In this document: piece by piece, positions 10,582-22,440 of the stretch
Numbering within the stretch: position 1 is the first letter of the stretch
Layout: every line of letters begins with the position of its first letter
NCBI GenBank assembly: GCA_002749535.1
Contig: MZZL01000404.1
Coordinates: forward strand, 281,065-345,064
Length of the DNA stretch: 64,000 nt
Direction of reading: 5' to 3'
DNA from: Apophysomyces variabilis
Taxonomy: Eukaryota; Mucoromycota; Mucoromycetes; Mucorales; Mucoraceae
Notes under the pieces: model-generated
What the model was told of the DNA's origin: nothing
The model's input: the letters and a program-made list of their open reading frames with translations, nothing else
The model's database searches: none
Position numbers and translations under genes: made by a program

Positions 10582-13500
10582 CTATGCATGATAAGCGTTA
10601 TTCGGATTGGTAATATGTCCTCTTAGTCTTGCGCGAAGCGAATCAAGTTCAGGAATCGGACGATCAAAATGGTACTGCAAAAACAAAAAATAAATAAATA
10701 GATATTAACGTTCCCCTTTTACACAAAACCTATCCTTACGTTCAGTTCCGAAGAAACGTTTGGAATGATATTATCGAGCACAAAGGAAACATTCGTTAAT
10801 GCTATCGATCGCTATTGATTTTGCAGTTGGATTAATAGATTAGCCCCTCCTTTCGTATCTCTCTATCTCTCTATCTCTAGTACGTGTTTTTACCTGCTCC
10901 TTCCCAGAACCTCTGTTCTGAGATTCGCTAAGCATAGTCTGCAGGTAGAATTCCGTCAGTCTAGATATACTTCCCACCACCGTGTCATATAACTAGAATA
11001 ATATAAGAGACTCGTTGATATCGTCTATAAAAGAAACCTAACCTGAAGCTTGGCAATAAGACAGATGTCTTTTACAAACTTCATGAGAAGGTTGTAGAAG
11101 CTCACGACACTTGAGGTCACCCTGACATCAGTACCTTTTTTTTTTACACCGATTACATTAAGCACAATGTAAATGCACAGTTCGTTGATAGCGAATCGGT
11201 CTAATTACCTAGATTCTGATTGGATACAAGCATGAAATTATCTGATTTGGCAAACTTCTCCACTTTGTCTGTATTCTTGTTCTCGTAGGCGATAATCGTC
11301 GATTTAACATCTTCCAGAAACAAGTCTTCCAGAAGAAATTTAAGATCAAGCCCAACTTTGCGAAGCTATACATCGTTAACCCGTCAGTTTCTCAGACTTT
11401 CCTTCCTTTTCATTTCTTTTCTTAAATTCTTACAATGCCACACTGGTCAAGGGTTGATTTGAAACAATGCGCAATAAGCTGACAGTTCAATTGGCTGTTG
11501 CTGAATACTTGTCTCTTGTATATCTCCGCATAGATTTCGGTCTGTTCTCGGATCCATGTCACGAATCCGGAGGCCATTTCATTCTGTTTGAAGGAATCGC
11601 GATACCACTCACATGTGTTCCGTATCAACGTAAACACAACGAGAGCAAGTTCACCGATATAAGTGGTGATATCTCCCTCAAAGACAAGTTGCCTATCACC
11701 GTCTATCGTTAGACGACCAATAGAAACGAAAAACAACACTCTCCGTTACTTATACAGTACCTTATTCTTTTCTTAATGATCAAGGATCGTGTCGCTAGAA
11801 AGACTTCTCGAGCCTATCCAATGAATAAGAGCATATCTTTCATACATACCAATAATGAACATAACCATTTATGTTTACCTGTTTGCCTTTATCCAAACGT
11901 AATAACCATCCAACGTATCTTTGGAATTGAAGCTTCGTAAGCAATGTGTTGCTAAGATCGTGGCAAATCAGGGTACACAATGAATCCGTGTATTTCTTCA
12001 CACACGCCTGCGTGTCTCGTAAGAAGGGTGCATCCTTGTGACACTCGCTTAATACGGCTCGTGCTTTGGTAAATCATTTTGTTACACAACGGTGAACTAA
12101 AAATGATGCCGATATCTATACCTCTCTCTATACAACCCACAGCCTCTTCAAACTCGCGAAGAGCAATCATCACCTCTAGCTCATCTGGGAGACTTGTGAG
12201 CCATCTTTGATCGGCTGCACTTATGTTGAAATCAGCAGGTTTCCTTGCGTCTTGCTTTGGAGACGTGTCCTGATAAGGCAGATCCATCATTATCTTTAGC
12301 CTCTTCATTTTAAACAGGATATGTTACCTGAGGACCTAGATCCCAAGAAGTGATTGTATTGATGTCAGCGGTTCAATAGAAGGGCTAAGTAGAGCTTTGG
12401 ATTTTACCTGAGGAGAGAAACTCTTGCTGTTGATCCTCGTTGCTATCCATCACTAAATGGTACGCATGCAGCAAACCATGTTTGTCTTCAGGACGCTCCG
12501 ACCGGTATAGGATTGTTTTTGGGTATACCACCACCTTAAACGCATTATTCAATTCTATACTTATGTATCAATTGAGGCCCGCTCCATAGGTTAACATTGT
12601 GTGCTGACCAGGTGAATCCTTGATATCGATGATCGCCATGTCTTGCAAGTTATAGCAATTTTCGGCGACTAATTTGTATTTGTTGGTCATGGACCGTTTC
12701 TTCTGTGAGGCGACAAGCAGACAATCGTTAAGAAGAATAAGATGAACTGCCTGCAGAGGTCGTAATGTCTGAGGATCGAGTTCGACAAAATTGATGCATT
12801 CACGAATGATGTGTCGGTCTGGCGTGTACGATACGAATCTCTAGAGGAGCAAGTATTCCGGCTGTCAGTTCGAACAAGGCTCTTTGCATGGTTTTTTTCT
12901 CCCTTCTTTTTTTTTTACAATAGGCAATGTCCATTATCCGCTTTACCTGGGATCCTGCTACGTTTTCCCAAAGATCCATAATCTGTGCTCGGTAAATGCT
13001 CTGCATATCCGTAGGCATAAAATCGCTGCGTTTTCGGTGTGGTAGAATGGATTTGTTAAGATCCATCGTATCTTTTCAGATTTAGAGATAATGCTCGTCA
13101 ATAATGCAAGAATCGTCCTCTTTTTTGTTCTCTCTATCCTCCCAATTGTCTTTTCGTGTGTTTTCGTCTGCCCTTTTTTTTTTTTATTTTTACTTACTAG
13201 CCGGAACCATTTCATCGGATGCGTTGGCTGTCGCCGCAAATCCCTCCCAAATACTTCGTAATTCATTAAGATAGTTTTTAAGATGTAATACGTCGCTGTC
13301 CAAGTTTGACACTTCTTTGGAGATGGTGACAAATTCCGTGTAATTTCGGTAGACATTGCGTTGCAAATCGCCACCTACGACATGCTTTGCCTCGACAAGC
13401 GATTTGTGGAAGCCGCGGATGACTTCTTCATTAGCGCTGGCAAGTGTACGGCTGACATCTGGATGAAAATATAGATGTTGGTCAATCGATCTGGCTTATT

Positions 13501-13776
13501 GCTTTTCTTCTCTGTTTTTTCTTTTTGCTCAAGCTTTACAAAAAGCATACAATCTTCTGCTTGCCAATTCTCGTCTGCGAATCGATGGATATCTAATGTC
13601 ACAGGACCGGCTGGCATGGGGAAGTTACCAGGGGCTCTTGATCTCGCTGTAGCCGTGGGCTGATGTAATGAACCTGGTGACGTGCGTAGCCCCTGACCCC
13701 TTTCTTTGTCCTTATCTTTTCTTCTAAAAGCATCGCCACCGACGGCTTTCTTTCGTAAAGCACTAGCGGGATTCAT
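10582..13776 (-). CDS. EXO84: Exocyst complex subunit Exo84
   Basis: Fourteen exons join in phase to 709 residues: 13776-13551, 13458-13198, 13071-12947, 12840-12609, 12554-12408, 12250-12122, 12063-11879, 11813-11761, 11692-11434, 11365-11209, 11134-11043, 10992-10894, 10811-10740, 10674-10582. After a basic disordered N terminus comes the Vps51/Exo84-type coiled coil (LQRNVYRNYTEFVTISKEV), then a PH domain (RFVSYTPDRHII to HLILLNDCLLVAS), then the Exo84 C-terminal helical bundle starting at WLTSLPDELEVMIALREFEEAV. Exo84 is a subunit of the exocyst, which tethers secretory vesicles at growth sites; in fungi it concentrates at hyphal tips. The intron before 12250 (157 bases) is the least certain junction. 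The gene lies head to head with RPL12. Confidence 0.9.
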
Positions 13777-14795
13777 TGTCGTCCAGTAAAGTTATGCACG
13801 CTCGTGCTATTTTTCCTCCACCGCGAATTTAAACGAAACGAGACCAGTTCCAATCATAGACACCTAATTCAGGGTCAGACTGAAGAGCCAAGCAAATAGC
13901 CATGAACAGCAAAAAAAAAGGAAAAAAAAGCTGCTCTTACACCTTGCCAATTCGTCGTTATGATGCCGCTCTTGCAGTTTACATTGATAGATGAATTAAA
14001 GGAAGCAATTGCATGCATAATTAAAGAAAGGGAAACCGCGGAAAATAGGTATAGTTGAAATTTACCGTTATGGGATGAGCTAACTACAAGGAAAAGAATA
14101 AAATACATGCATACGGACTAACGCGAAGCAAGCCGTAAATGACCGAAAAAATCCAATTAAAACGTCCATTGCAAAACATAGATACATTTACGGTTCATAG
14201 ACGTTGTAATTTGGTCAATTTGAGATATTCGACAGGAACTTAATGGTGTATAAAAGGAAGAGAACATTTTCCAATCCAAGCTAAAGAGGGACAGCCCTTC
14301 AAACCATAATGCATCTCAAAACTCAATGCAGATATATCATTTATCTAATGGACTGCAAAACTTTGGATATGCGGGCATCGTAAACGTAATTCAAAAAATT
14401 CAGTAAATCCGGGTCGGACAAAACCCTATTTATTTTTGATATATTGCAGGGAATCTGCTGGTTATTGCATCGTGTGCTGGCAGTCATTCTATAAGGGCAC
14501 GGAGAGTAAAAATGCAACTTGGAAGCATGGTGTCTATGGGCAAGCGGATTGTTCACATCCAAGTAGCATAGTGCCTTGAGGTGCGGGAATTAGAGAGATT
14601 TTCTTGTACGGCAAGATGCTCAAGCCGGGTGTCCCTCAATTCAACCTCCGCCACCGGTCGCCTGGCAATCCCCATTTGAGAGTCCCCAGCACAAATGTGA
14701 GTTCCCTCCTTTCAGTCTAAAGGTATGCATCCGGCATCCATCCGATAACACCCACAAGAGAAGATGACCGTATCTGATCCTTCTTTATTTCACAG
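13777..14795. other. Shared upstream region of EXO84 and RPL12
   Basis: About 1 kb between divergent starts. Short reading frames at 13875-14108 and 14341-14562 on the minus strand match nothing I know and lack good start or splice context. The segment next to RPL12 probably holds its promoter and 5' leader. No tRNA-like B box was found. Confidence 0.45.
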
Positions 14796-15535
14796 ATGCC
14801 TCCCAAATTCGATCCCAATGAGGTGAAGATCATCTACCTTCGCGCCACCGGTAAATTGAAAGACAAAAAGAAACAAAAAACGACGAAGCGGAAAAAAAAA
14901 AAGAGAAAGCGAGAGAGAACAGATTCATTGAACATCGAGTCATTTTGTAGGAGGTGAAGTTGGTGCATCCAGTGCTCTTGCTCCCAAGATCGGTCCCTTG
15001 GGTCTTTCCCCCAAGAAGGTCGGTGAAGACATCGCCAAGGGCACCAAGGATTGGAAGGGTCTCCGTGTCACTGTCCAATTGACCATCCAGAACCGTCAAG
15101 CTCAGGTGTCCGTTGTGCCCTCCGCCTCCTCCTTGGTCATCAAGGCCTTGAAGGAACCCCCAAGAGACCGCAAGAAGGAGAAGAACAGTAAGTTTTTTAT
15201 TTTATAAAAATGGGGGGGAAAAGCGCATGTTGGCTCACTTTTTATGTTTTATTTCAGTCAAGCACAGCGGTAACATCTCGCTCGATGACGTTATTGAAAT
15301 CGCCCGCACCATGCGTTTCAAGTCTTATGCTCGTGAGCTCAAGGGTACTGTGAAGGAGATTCTTGGTACTGCCAACTCTGTTGGTTGCACTGTCGACGGT
15401 CAGAGCCCCAAGGACCTTTGCGATGCCATTGATGCTGGTGAGGTCGAAATTCCCGTAAGTTAATAAAAGAGATAACAGCATGATTGGCATAGAAAAAAAG
15501 ATTTGACATTTTCTATCTATCTATAGGAGAAATAA
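14796..15535 (+). CDS. RPL12: 60S ribosomal protein L12 (uL11)
   Basis: Four exons (14796-14850, 14951-15187, 15258-15454, 15527-15535) encode exactly 165 residues, the usual length of eukaryotic L12. The product starts [20 protein letters not shown], runs through the conserved [17 protein letters not shown] segment and ends EVEIPEK. The protein forms the base of the ribosomal P-stalk and binds 23S/25S rRNA near the GTPase centre. All introns are short with canonical ends, and the last exon carries only two codons and the stop. Codon use is strongly biased toward C-ending and highly used codons, as expected for a highly expressed gene and unlike most neighbours. Confidence 0.97.
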
Positions 15536-16051
15536 GCTGGATAGGCCCAATCCATCGTATAAAGCAAAGAAAAAGACAAAGTATCTTTGACCCATGTTTG
15601 TACAATAAAAAACACAGGAGAGAGATACAGAAAACACCACTTGTATTATTTCTTTTTTTTTAGTATTGCTTTGGTTTTCTTTTGAAGTATTAGTTAGATC
15701 GAGGAGAGAGGGGGAGGGAGAAACGAAGAAATCCGGATTTAGCATAAACCGAGTTATATGCAAAGATCTTTGACAAGAGCCATTCTAACTACCTGATGAT
15801 ATTGGGTTCAACGTGATTACTTCTCGGGGGGATGTGGATACTTTTTTTCGGTTAGAAGGGCATATGAAGACTTGCCGGTTGATATTATTGCTTTTGGATA
15901 CAGCATTGATTTGATATCGAAACGTAATTCATTCATTTTTCATTACAACGTCTCATAGTATAGGAATAGTATCAGCAAGTGCCTGTTATGGCAACACAAA
16001 AAGTAAACACGGCCGTGTCTTCAGAGTTGCCTTGGTTTTTTACTTATGCTA
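15536..16051. other. 3' flanks of convergent genes
   Basis: The region between the RPL12 stop and the stop of the small minus-strand gene at 16052. It contains probable polyadenylation sequence (AATAAA-like words near 15603) and nothing else recognised. Confidence 0.4.
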
Positions 16052-16421
16052 CTACATCTTCGCCAATTCGTTCCATGTTTCTTTTATCAGCTCCATCTTG
16101 AAAGGCGTACCAACATTAAACGATACCCAATAAGGAAGGAAGCATCTTGGTATCTGCACTTTAAATTTGTGGTATTCTTCGGAGCATGCTCGGAACAGAC
16201 GGGTGTCATCTTCTTTTTCCTTTTTTCGGTCTAAAAAGAGAAAAGCTGTATTGCGGTTCCTGCGTTTGTTTTCTTTCTGGTCTGTGGGACGCCACAAACT
16301 TTTGTACGTCACTGTCTTACGATAGAAGAGGGCCCCTGATTCTCAGGGTATTGAGCTTCGGATTCTTGAATGGTATCCTTTTTTTCTTTTTTATTCTGTT
16401 CAATCGTACCTTATCTGCCAT
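16052..16421 (-). CDS. Small unrecognised protein, multi-exon
   Basis: Two well-supported exons (16377-16321 and 16219-16052) join in phase to DTIQESEAQYPENQGPSSI followed by 55 residues. The second exon contains RACSEEYHKFKVQIPRC and ends ETWNELAKM before a stop. The proposed first exon (16421-16410, MADK) would need a 32-base intron, which is shorter than usual, so the true start may lie elsewhere upstream. The product is about 78 residues, charged, with two Cys. I recognise no family; a small mitochondrial or complex-assembly protein is conceivable but unproven. It lies head to head with the FHA gene (about 310 bases apart). Confidence 0.5.
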
Positions 16422-16735
16422 AATTCCCCCCAGATGGATCAGTCTACGAACACCGATATATTTTGCAGAAATGATAAAGGAACAAATTTAACCTATATTT
16501 TTTGCTTTTCTCTTTTGTTTGATCTTGGTGTTCTCTCTCCGTCACTCTCTTATTGCTCGGTCCGTCCGTTCCCTTTTGTTCTTTTTTTGTATCGAGGCAA
16601 AAACTTACCGTTTTCAAGTCACGCCACTGCAGGGCGGGGTCAATGGGTCCGATACCCGCATCACACCGACACTCAAAAAGGTAGCACTTTTTTTTTCACA
16701 GTTTTTATTTTGGTGCTTCTTTTTGGTTTTCCGTG

Positions 16736-18212
16736 ATGACCATGACGACGACGACCTCCATCGCCACCAACACAACAACAGGTAAAAAAGGTTACTTCGT
16801 TGTCCATTCCATTGAATGGCTAATGCTTCATTAGCTCCGAAAGCGTTGCAAAAGTCGCATAGAAAACGTTCTCAACTGTTCGAGGCACAAGCAGCATATC
16901 TTCAGATAGACCCTGGCCTGGTCGCCCATATTCACGCGGCAGCACCAGATAGTGAGCCGGTGCTTATACGAGGTTCAAAGTGCGTGCGGACCACTGTAGG
17001 AAGAGGTCATAACGCGACAGTTCAGATCGGCAGGAGTAACAAACGAGTATCCAGACAACATGTAGCAATCGAGCACAAACCCCAGTTGGACGGATTTGAG
17101 CTGACCATCTTATCTCCCAATGGTGCATTGATTGATCGGATTGTTTTTGTTGCAGGGGAACATGTACCATTAATCGAGGGAACGACGATAGAGATCCTTG
17201 GCACTCGATTGATTTTCCTCGGGCCGACAGAAGACGGGGCAGCAGAGGAGAAATCAGGAGAAGAAGAAGAAGAAGAAGAAGATAAGAAACATAAGAAGAA
17301 GAATAATAAGCAACAAGAGCAACAACGACCACTCGCAGCAACATCATTATCATCATCATCATCATCATCATTATCATCCGTATCACCCTCGTCCCTTTCA
17401 TCATCGTCTGTACCCACATGCACACCGATATCACTATCCAAAGAAACAGTAGCTGTAGCAAAAAGTTCGTCGGAATTGAGGATGGCCAAAGAAGCTGCAT
17501 CTTTTGATCTGATGGATTCCATTGTCAAAATTCTAGGTAAATAGAAAAACCTCGTCGCTGTTGTATTGACTGGGCTCATGTTTTTTTTTCCTGTTTTCTT
17601 TTTTAGCTTGTTCACGAAAGACATCGATGACCCTTCGGGAGATTGTGGATCGACTAAAGATGGTATCTTCTGACGAGGTTTTGGCATTGGTTAAGGAAGC
17701 GATATTTATTGGTCGAATTGAGCGAAGAGGCAAGACGGCGGATGGATCACCTAAGGAAGATTTATTTTACTATCAAGCGGAGAAGGATCCCATTCATGAG
17801 CGACGAAAAAAGTATTCTCAAATAGGACGTGGTGCACGTAAATGCACAATGAAGGATACGCAATACTTCTTCAGGGTAAGCTGAACCTTTTTTTCTTTTT
17901 TCCCCACGACGTCTTCCCTTTGGGGTTGATGGCGATGTGTGTTTGGGCCATATGCAAAAGAAAAACAAGAAGCGTATCATTCTCCTCTCCATTTCATTTC
18001 AGATACCGCCAAAGTTACCAAATCATCGGGGAAGATCCTATGTGCCACCACCTGCAGCAGCCAATAAGAAAAGGCGGACCGTTGCCCATCATCATGCCGA
18101 AGATCCTATGGAAATAGACGCAAAGGAGGAGGAGGACGAAGAAGATATCAAGTCAACCAGTAGTGGAGGAGTGAGTGATCAAGAGGTGGGAGACTTGTTT
18201 AAGGATGTTTAA
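16736..18212 (+). CDS. FHA-domain nuclear protein (Tos4/Plm2-like FHA)
   Basis: Four exons (16736-16781, 16835-17536, 17607-17875, 18003-18212) give 408 residues. An FHA phosphothreonine-binding domain occupies roughly residues 60-150: VGRGHNATVQIGRSNKRVSR carries the conserved Gly-Arg and Ser-Arg pairs, then QHVAIEH, NGALID and a closing GTRLIFLG strand. Next come an acidic run, a Lys-rich run and a long Ser run coded by TCA/TCG repeats. The C-terminal part has a winged-helix-like segment (LREIVDRLKMVSSDEVLALVKEA) and the conserved block RGARKCTMKDTQYFFR. A basic KKRR signal and an acidic tail suggest a nuclear protein. An unspliced start at 16816 (MANASLAPKAL) is also possible; the 53-base first intron has a branch-point-like GCTAATG. 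Confidence 0.75.
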
Positions 18213-18332
18213 TATATATAAGAAAAAATTGATTTCATACAAAATGGAAACTGTGGCATTTGCTTTCTTTTCTTAACGATTCGTACCTATGTCCGTATAA
18301 TTTGACAACGCATAAATGTATATCCATGATAC

Positions 18333-18773
18333 TTACTCAACGAGACTGCCGTCCGAAGATGATGTCCTCTGCATAAACTGAGCTCTGCGCTTGGACATCC
18401 TTCGCTTTTTGGTTGATTGTTGTTTCCAAAAGGCGAGCATTCTTTTTAGCATGTGACTGCGCTGGATTAAGATGCCATCTGGCTTGGATAACAGAATTTT
18501 AGTTTCATGAAAAGCAGCTTTCGGATGCACTTCCTCAACCTCCTTAGAGAAGGCTCTGAGTCAGGAATTGGTGAGGACCCAACCCTTTGGCAGATATACA
18601 ACCCTGGAGCTGGCGTCCTCACGAGCGAAAGCTCGCCGTCCAGTCCAGTTGCCTGGAATATCGGGTACGATAGTTCTCCTCGTGTCGCTCTTGCTGGGCT
18701 TGCTTGTTGCTAAGATCGTGTCAAGGACGATCTTATATCGACGACGGAACGCTGATTGCAGATTTCCGGGCAT
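18333..18773 (-). CDS. Small basic protein, unrecognised
   Basis: Two exons (18773-18600 and 18542-18333), separated by a 57-base intron with GTATAT donor, give 127 residues. The product starts MPGNLQSAFRRRYKIVLDTI and contains EVHPKAAFHETKILLSKPDG. A Lys/Arg-rich segment (STKKRRMSKRRAQFMQ) near the C terminus could be a nuclear or nucleolar signal. An in-frame Met at 18821 would add 16 residues. No family was recognised. The gene is convergent with the FHA gene. Confidence 0.5.
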
Positions 18774-18821
18774 AATAACAATATTTTCCTTTGCTCTTTT
18801 CACTTTCCAATATGTTTTCAT

Positions 18822-19678
18822 CGTGTGGCCATGCAGTGTCTATCATATGTAAATGATATATTCCAAAGACTCCGTGCGGTTAAATAGCTTACACGAAAAT
18901 TGCTTTTCAATCCATTTTTTGAGAGAGCGTGGATCTCGGCAGTTGTTTCAAAGAAAAAGAGAGTGGACTAAAACGGCAACGTTGTCTAATCAAAGAAATT
19001 GCTTGTCTAGGTTTTTCCCTTTGTTTACATCATGCCACTAGTTCTAGCATTTGTTCATACTTTCAATCCATGCTAAGATTGATATTATTGATAAATTCGA
19101 AATAAAACAGTATCTTTCGCAATTGCATTGAAAACATCCTACATTGATCGAAACAGTATATGAATATTGCTTTGATAAATGAATGTTCATTATTCATTCG
19201 TGCTGATCCTTGCTCGGATCCAACTAGTCGCGCGGCATACTGATGGTACTTCCTCGTCATGACTTTATCATGTCAATGACAGGGAGTATGGTCATGGCGA
19301 AACCTCAAAAGAGAAGAACAAAAAAAGAGAAACAAACCGCTAAAATACCGCGACTTGGTTAGATCATGCAATGCACTTTGTTTCAACAAAGCTCAAGGGA
19401 TAACTTAGCAGCTTTTTGCAAGTCATTGCTGACATCAATGTTATGTGCCACTTTTGACAACTTGGGCCATCAGACGTTCTATTTGTAGTTTGTGGTTATG
19501 TGTGTGCAGCACAAGCGCTTTCTCTTTGGCTGTCGGGGCCAATTAAGGTTTGGTTAGGTCCGTTTATTTTCACGAGATTTTCCCTCTTTCTCTTATTATT
19601 ACTGAAAGAGAAACGCGTTGTGGGCTATATTAGCTTTTCTTTTTTTTTCGTTTCCCTTTCTTTTTCAATGCTGTTATT
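18822..19678. other. Intergenic region without a recognised gene
   Basis: Shared upstream region of the small basic protein gene (-) and the Sec7-PH gene (+). The sequence is T-rich before 19678. No supported exon. Confidence 0.45.
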
Positions 19679-22440
19679 ATGATGAGTTCCACTATACCAC
19701 CATCTCTTTCCACTTCTACTACTTCATCGGGTTCTTCTTCGTCTTCGTCTTCCGTTGTCACTACCCTTAAAGGATTGGATTTCCGGACCCGACCGAATCC
19801 AGGCCTGACTCATGGGAGATCAGCCAAGAGCACGGCTAAGAGGGTATGTAAATATTTTGATGCACGTGAGAATGAGTGATAAAAAAGAAACAAAAAGTTC
19901 TAAAGAACACATATATATTTTTATATAAAAAAATAAAAAAAAACCTCAACAAAATTCAAAAAGAAGAGTACGTGGAAATCAGTAAAAAGAATCAACGTAA
20001 GTTCAACCAAGTAAAAACCAAATGTTTGTGGGATGATACAAGGAAAAAAGAAATACGGATGGTTGGAGCGTAATTAACTTGTGTGTGAAAAAGCCTGCTG
20101 ACGACCGGCCTATGATGATCCCTTTGGATAATGAGGCCTGCTGTATCACCACCACGGCTACAGTTCAAACCCCGCAGCTGCGCCCAGCTGTACCCGAGAC
20201 GGCAGAGAAAACGGATGATGGCCCGAATGAGCACCATGGGTCTGAGGAAGTGGCCCCATGGACCCTCGAGGTGAACAGCGACGGCTACGAGACAGCGGAG
20301 GACATGAACCAAAGTTCGGATGAGGCCATGGCGGATGAGATTTTTTCGGATGATTCATGGCTTGGCGGGATGGACAAGGATGTGGCAGCTGAACTGCTTG
20401 CATGGCGAAGACAATCCCTTTTCAAAGTGGATTTTTCCGACTTATTTGGTACTAACAAAGAGCTCTGGAGAGGTTCAGAGCTATTCCAAGATTTTCGGAA
20501 CGTGGTGAACCATGACCAAGAGAAAACGAAGGAAGAAGTCAAGGAACAGAAACGGTTTGCTGCTTTTGACTTTTCAGGATGGCGATTAGATGATGCATTC
20601 AGGTAAACCAGTATTTCAAAAGGAAAAGAGGATGAAAAGGCGTGTTTTGCTATTCCCAGGGAAAAGAACAAAGAGAGAGAGAGAGAAAGAAGGAGAGAGG
20701 AAAGGAGGGTTGTCAAGTTAGTGATGATGATAATAAACCCTCTCTCTCCATTTCTTTGTTTCTTTTTAATTTTATAGAGAGTTATGCTCTAAAATATGGA
20801 TCAGCAGAAAGATTCATGGATTGGAGGATATTCTAAAGGCATTTTCTTATCGATATCATGAATGTAATCCTTATGAGCCATTGAAAGATCAAGGTAAAGT
20901 AAAAGAAAACAAAAGGAAAAGAGGGCTCCATTATTGTTTTTGATTAAATAGTAATGTTGAAATAAGCAATATTGTAGATTGTGTGTTGATGGTGGTTCAA
21001 TCACTTGTGTTTCTGGATATTGAGCTTCATGTTCATCAAAGTGCGCAAATGACTTGTAGCCTGTTCTGTGAATGGACCATGAGAAAACTGTGTGACACGC
21101 ACGAGTTAAGCAATGATAGTGCGAATGGTGATGAGGATGATGAGGATGATATGTCAGGTGAAATGCAAGAACAAATGAGAAACTATCTGCAGGTGAAAAA
21201 AAAAAGAGATGGGACACTATAGGAATATTGATGTAGATGGACACACTAAATTTAGGAATTGTATTTCTCTGTCAAACAACGGAGCCTTTTCTCGGTGTTA
21301 CTTTCGCGAATGAATGGGGTAAAGTAACAAAGCGTAAAAAAAAAAAGAGAGAGAGAGACATTGTTCATTTTCCCTTTCCCCCCAAAAAAAACTCCTTATT
21401 TTCGTTTATGTTATTTTAATATGTAAAGTCTTGTACGTTATTTTATTTAGGATATTGCTGGCAGAACCTCATTTCCATCAGGTGATACAGTTTCACAAAA
21501 AAGAAGAAGTTCTTGGACGAAATTGCGACCTAAATATCGTGAGAAACAAGGGCCTTATCGTGAAGGACCATTGGCTTTTCGAAAAGCGGAGGATGATTGG
21601 CAGGTATGTTGGGTCATCCTTGACCGGGGTTATCTCAGTATCTACGGCCACCGCACGGTCGGTGAAAGTCATCTGGTAGGTTGCACATTTTCACTCTACA
21701 CCAATCATGTCAGACTCGATAAATGACGGGGGGTGGGAGTGAAAGAAAGATAGAAAGAAATAGTGTGAATCGACTTATGAAAAAAAAACAAAAGAGGGGA
21801 GTAGGGAAAATAAGGAAGAGGAGGATTGGCAAGAAAGGAAGAGAGATTGTGTGTGTATATGTGCAAAAAAGAACTTACCCTTTCTCATCTCTCTCTCTCT
21901 CTCTCTGCGTGTCTCTCTTTTTCATTCCAAAAAAGAACAGGCGCATTGAAATTCATCTTGGACATACATTGGCTCAGGTGGATCAGAAGGCAGGACCACA
22001 TGTATTCTTGCTGAAATTGGTCAATGGTCTCTATCTATTTGATTGTGGGTCAGAGCGTCAGATGCGTCTCTGGATCGACCAATGTAATCATTGGGCAGCC
22101 CTGGAAAGCAAAGTACCTAGTTTAACGGAGCGTTGGCCACCGCCCATGCCATCTGCTGGTCCAAGTATCTTGAATGAAAAAGAACAAAGCATGGCTATCA
22201 GGAGGTATATCGCATGGTTAGATGATGAATATGATCGTCATTTCGAGGTAACAAAGAAAAAGACTTACTTAATCATGTTTAATGGGTTGATGTTATTTAT
22301 CTGTTCTCTTTCTTTTTTGTCAGACCTTGTCCTCCCATGAAAAAAGTCAACTTCAAATGGAACAACTACGTTTTCTTTGCTATCTTGATAGTCTTCAAAG
22401 AAATACTACTACAATAACTATTGGAGCAATTATGGAATAA
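19679..22440 (+). CDS. Sec7-PH protein (PSD/EFA6-like) with degenerate catalytic motifs
   Basis: Seven exons (19679-19843, 20094-20602, 20778-20893, 20978-21192, 21451-21675, 21936-22247, 22324-22440) give 552 residues. A Ser-rich N terminus and acidic linker precede a Sec7-like fold: FDFSGWRLDDAFRELCSKIW, then FSYRYHECNP, then LVFLDIELH. A PH domain follows (YREGPLAFRKAEDDWQVCWVIL to FDCGSERQMRLWIDQCNHW) and a helical tail. This is the domain order of PSD/EFA6-type Arf6 exchange factors. However, the catalytic glutamate-finger segment (GETQ or GEAQ in active members) reads RKIH here, and the second motif (LNTDLH) reads LDIELH. It may therefore be a pseudo-exchange factor or scaffold. The 250-base first intron is the least certain junction. 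Confidence 0.75.

Noticed and set aside
12251..12407. 8-base micro-exon in EXO84
   Set aside because: It would require a following 25-base intron. A single 157-base intron to an acceptor at 12251 keeps the frame and the Exo84 homology.
14341..14562. Minus-strand 73-codon frame upstream of RPL12
   Set aside because: No homology, no splice partners, and it lies in the shared promoter region of EXO84 and RPL12.
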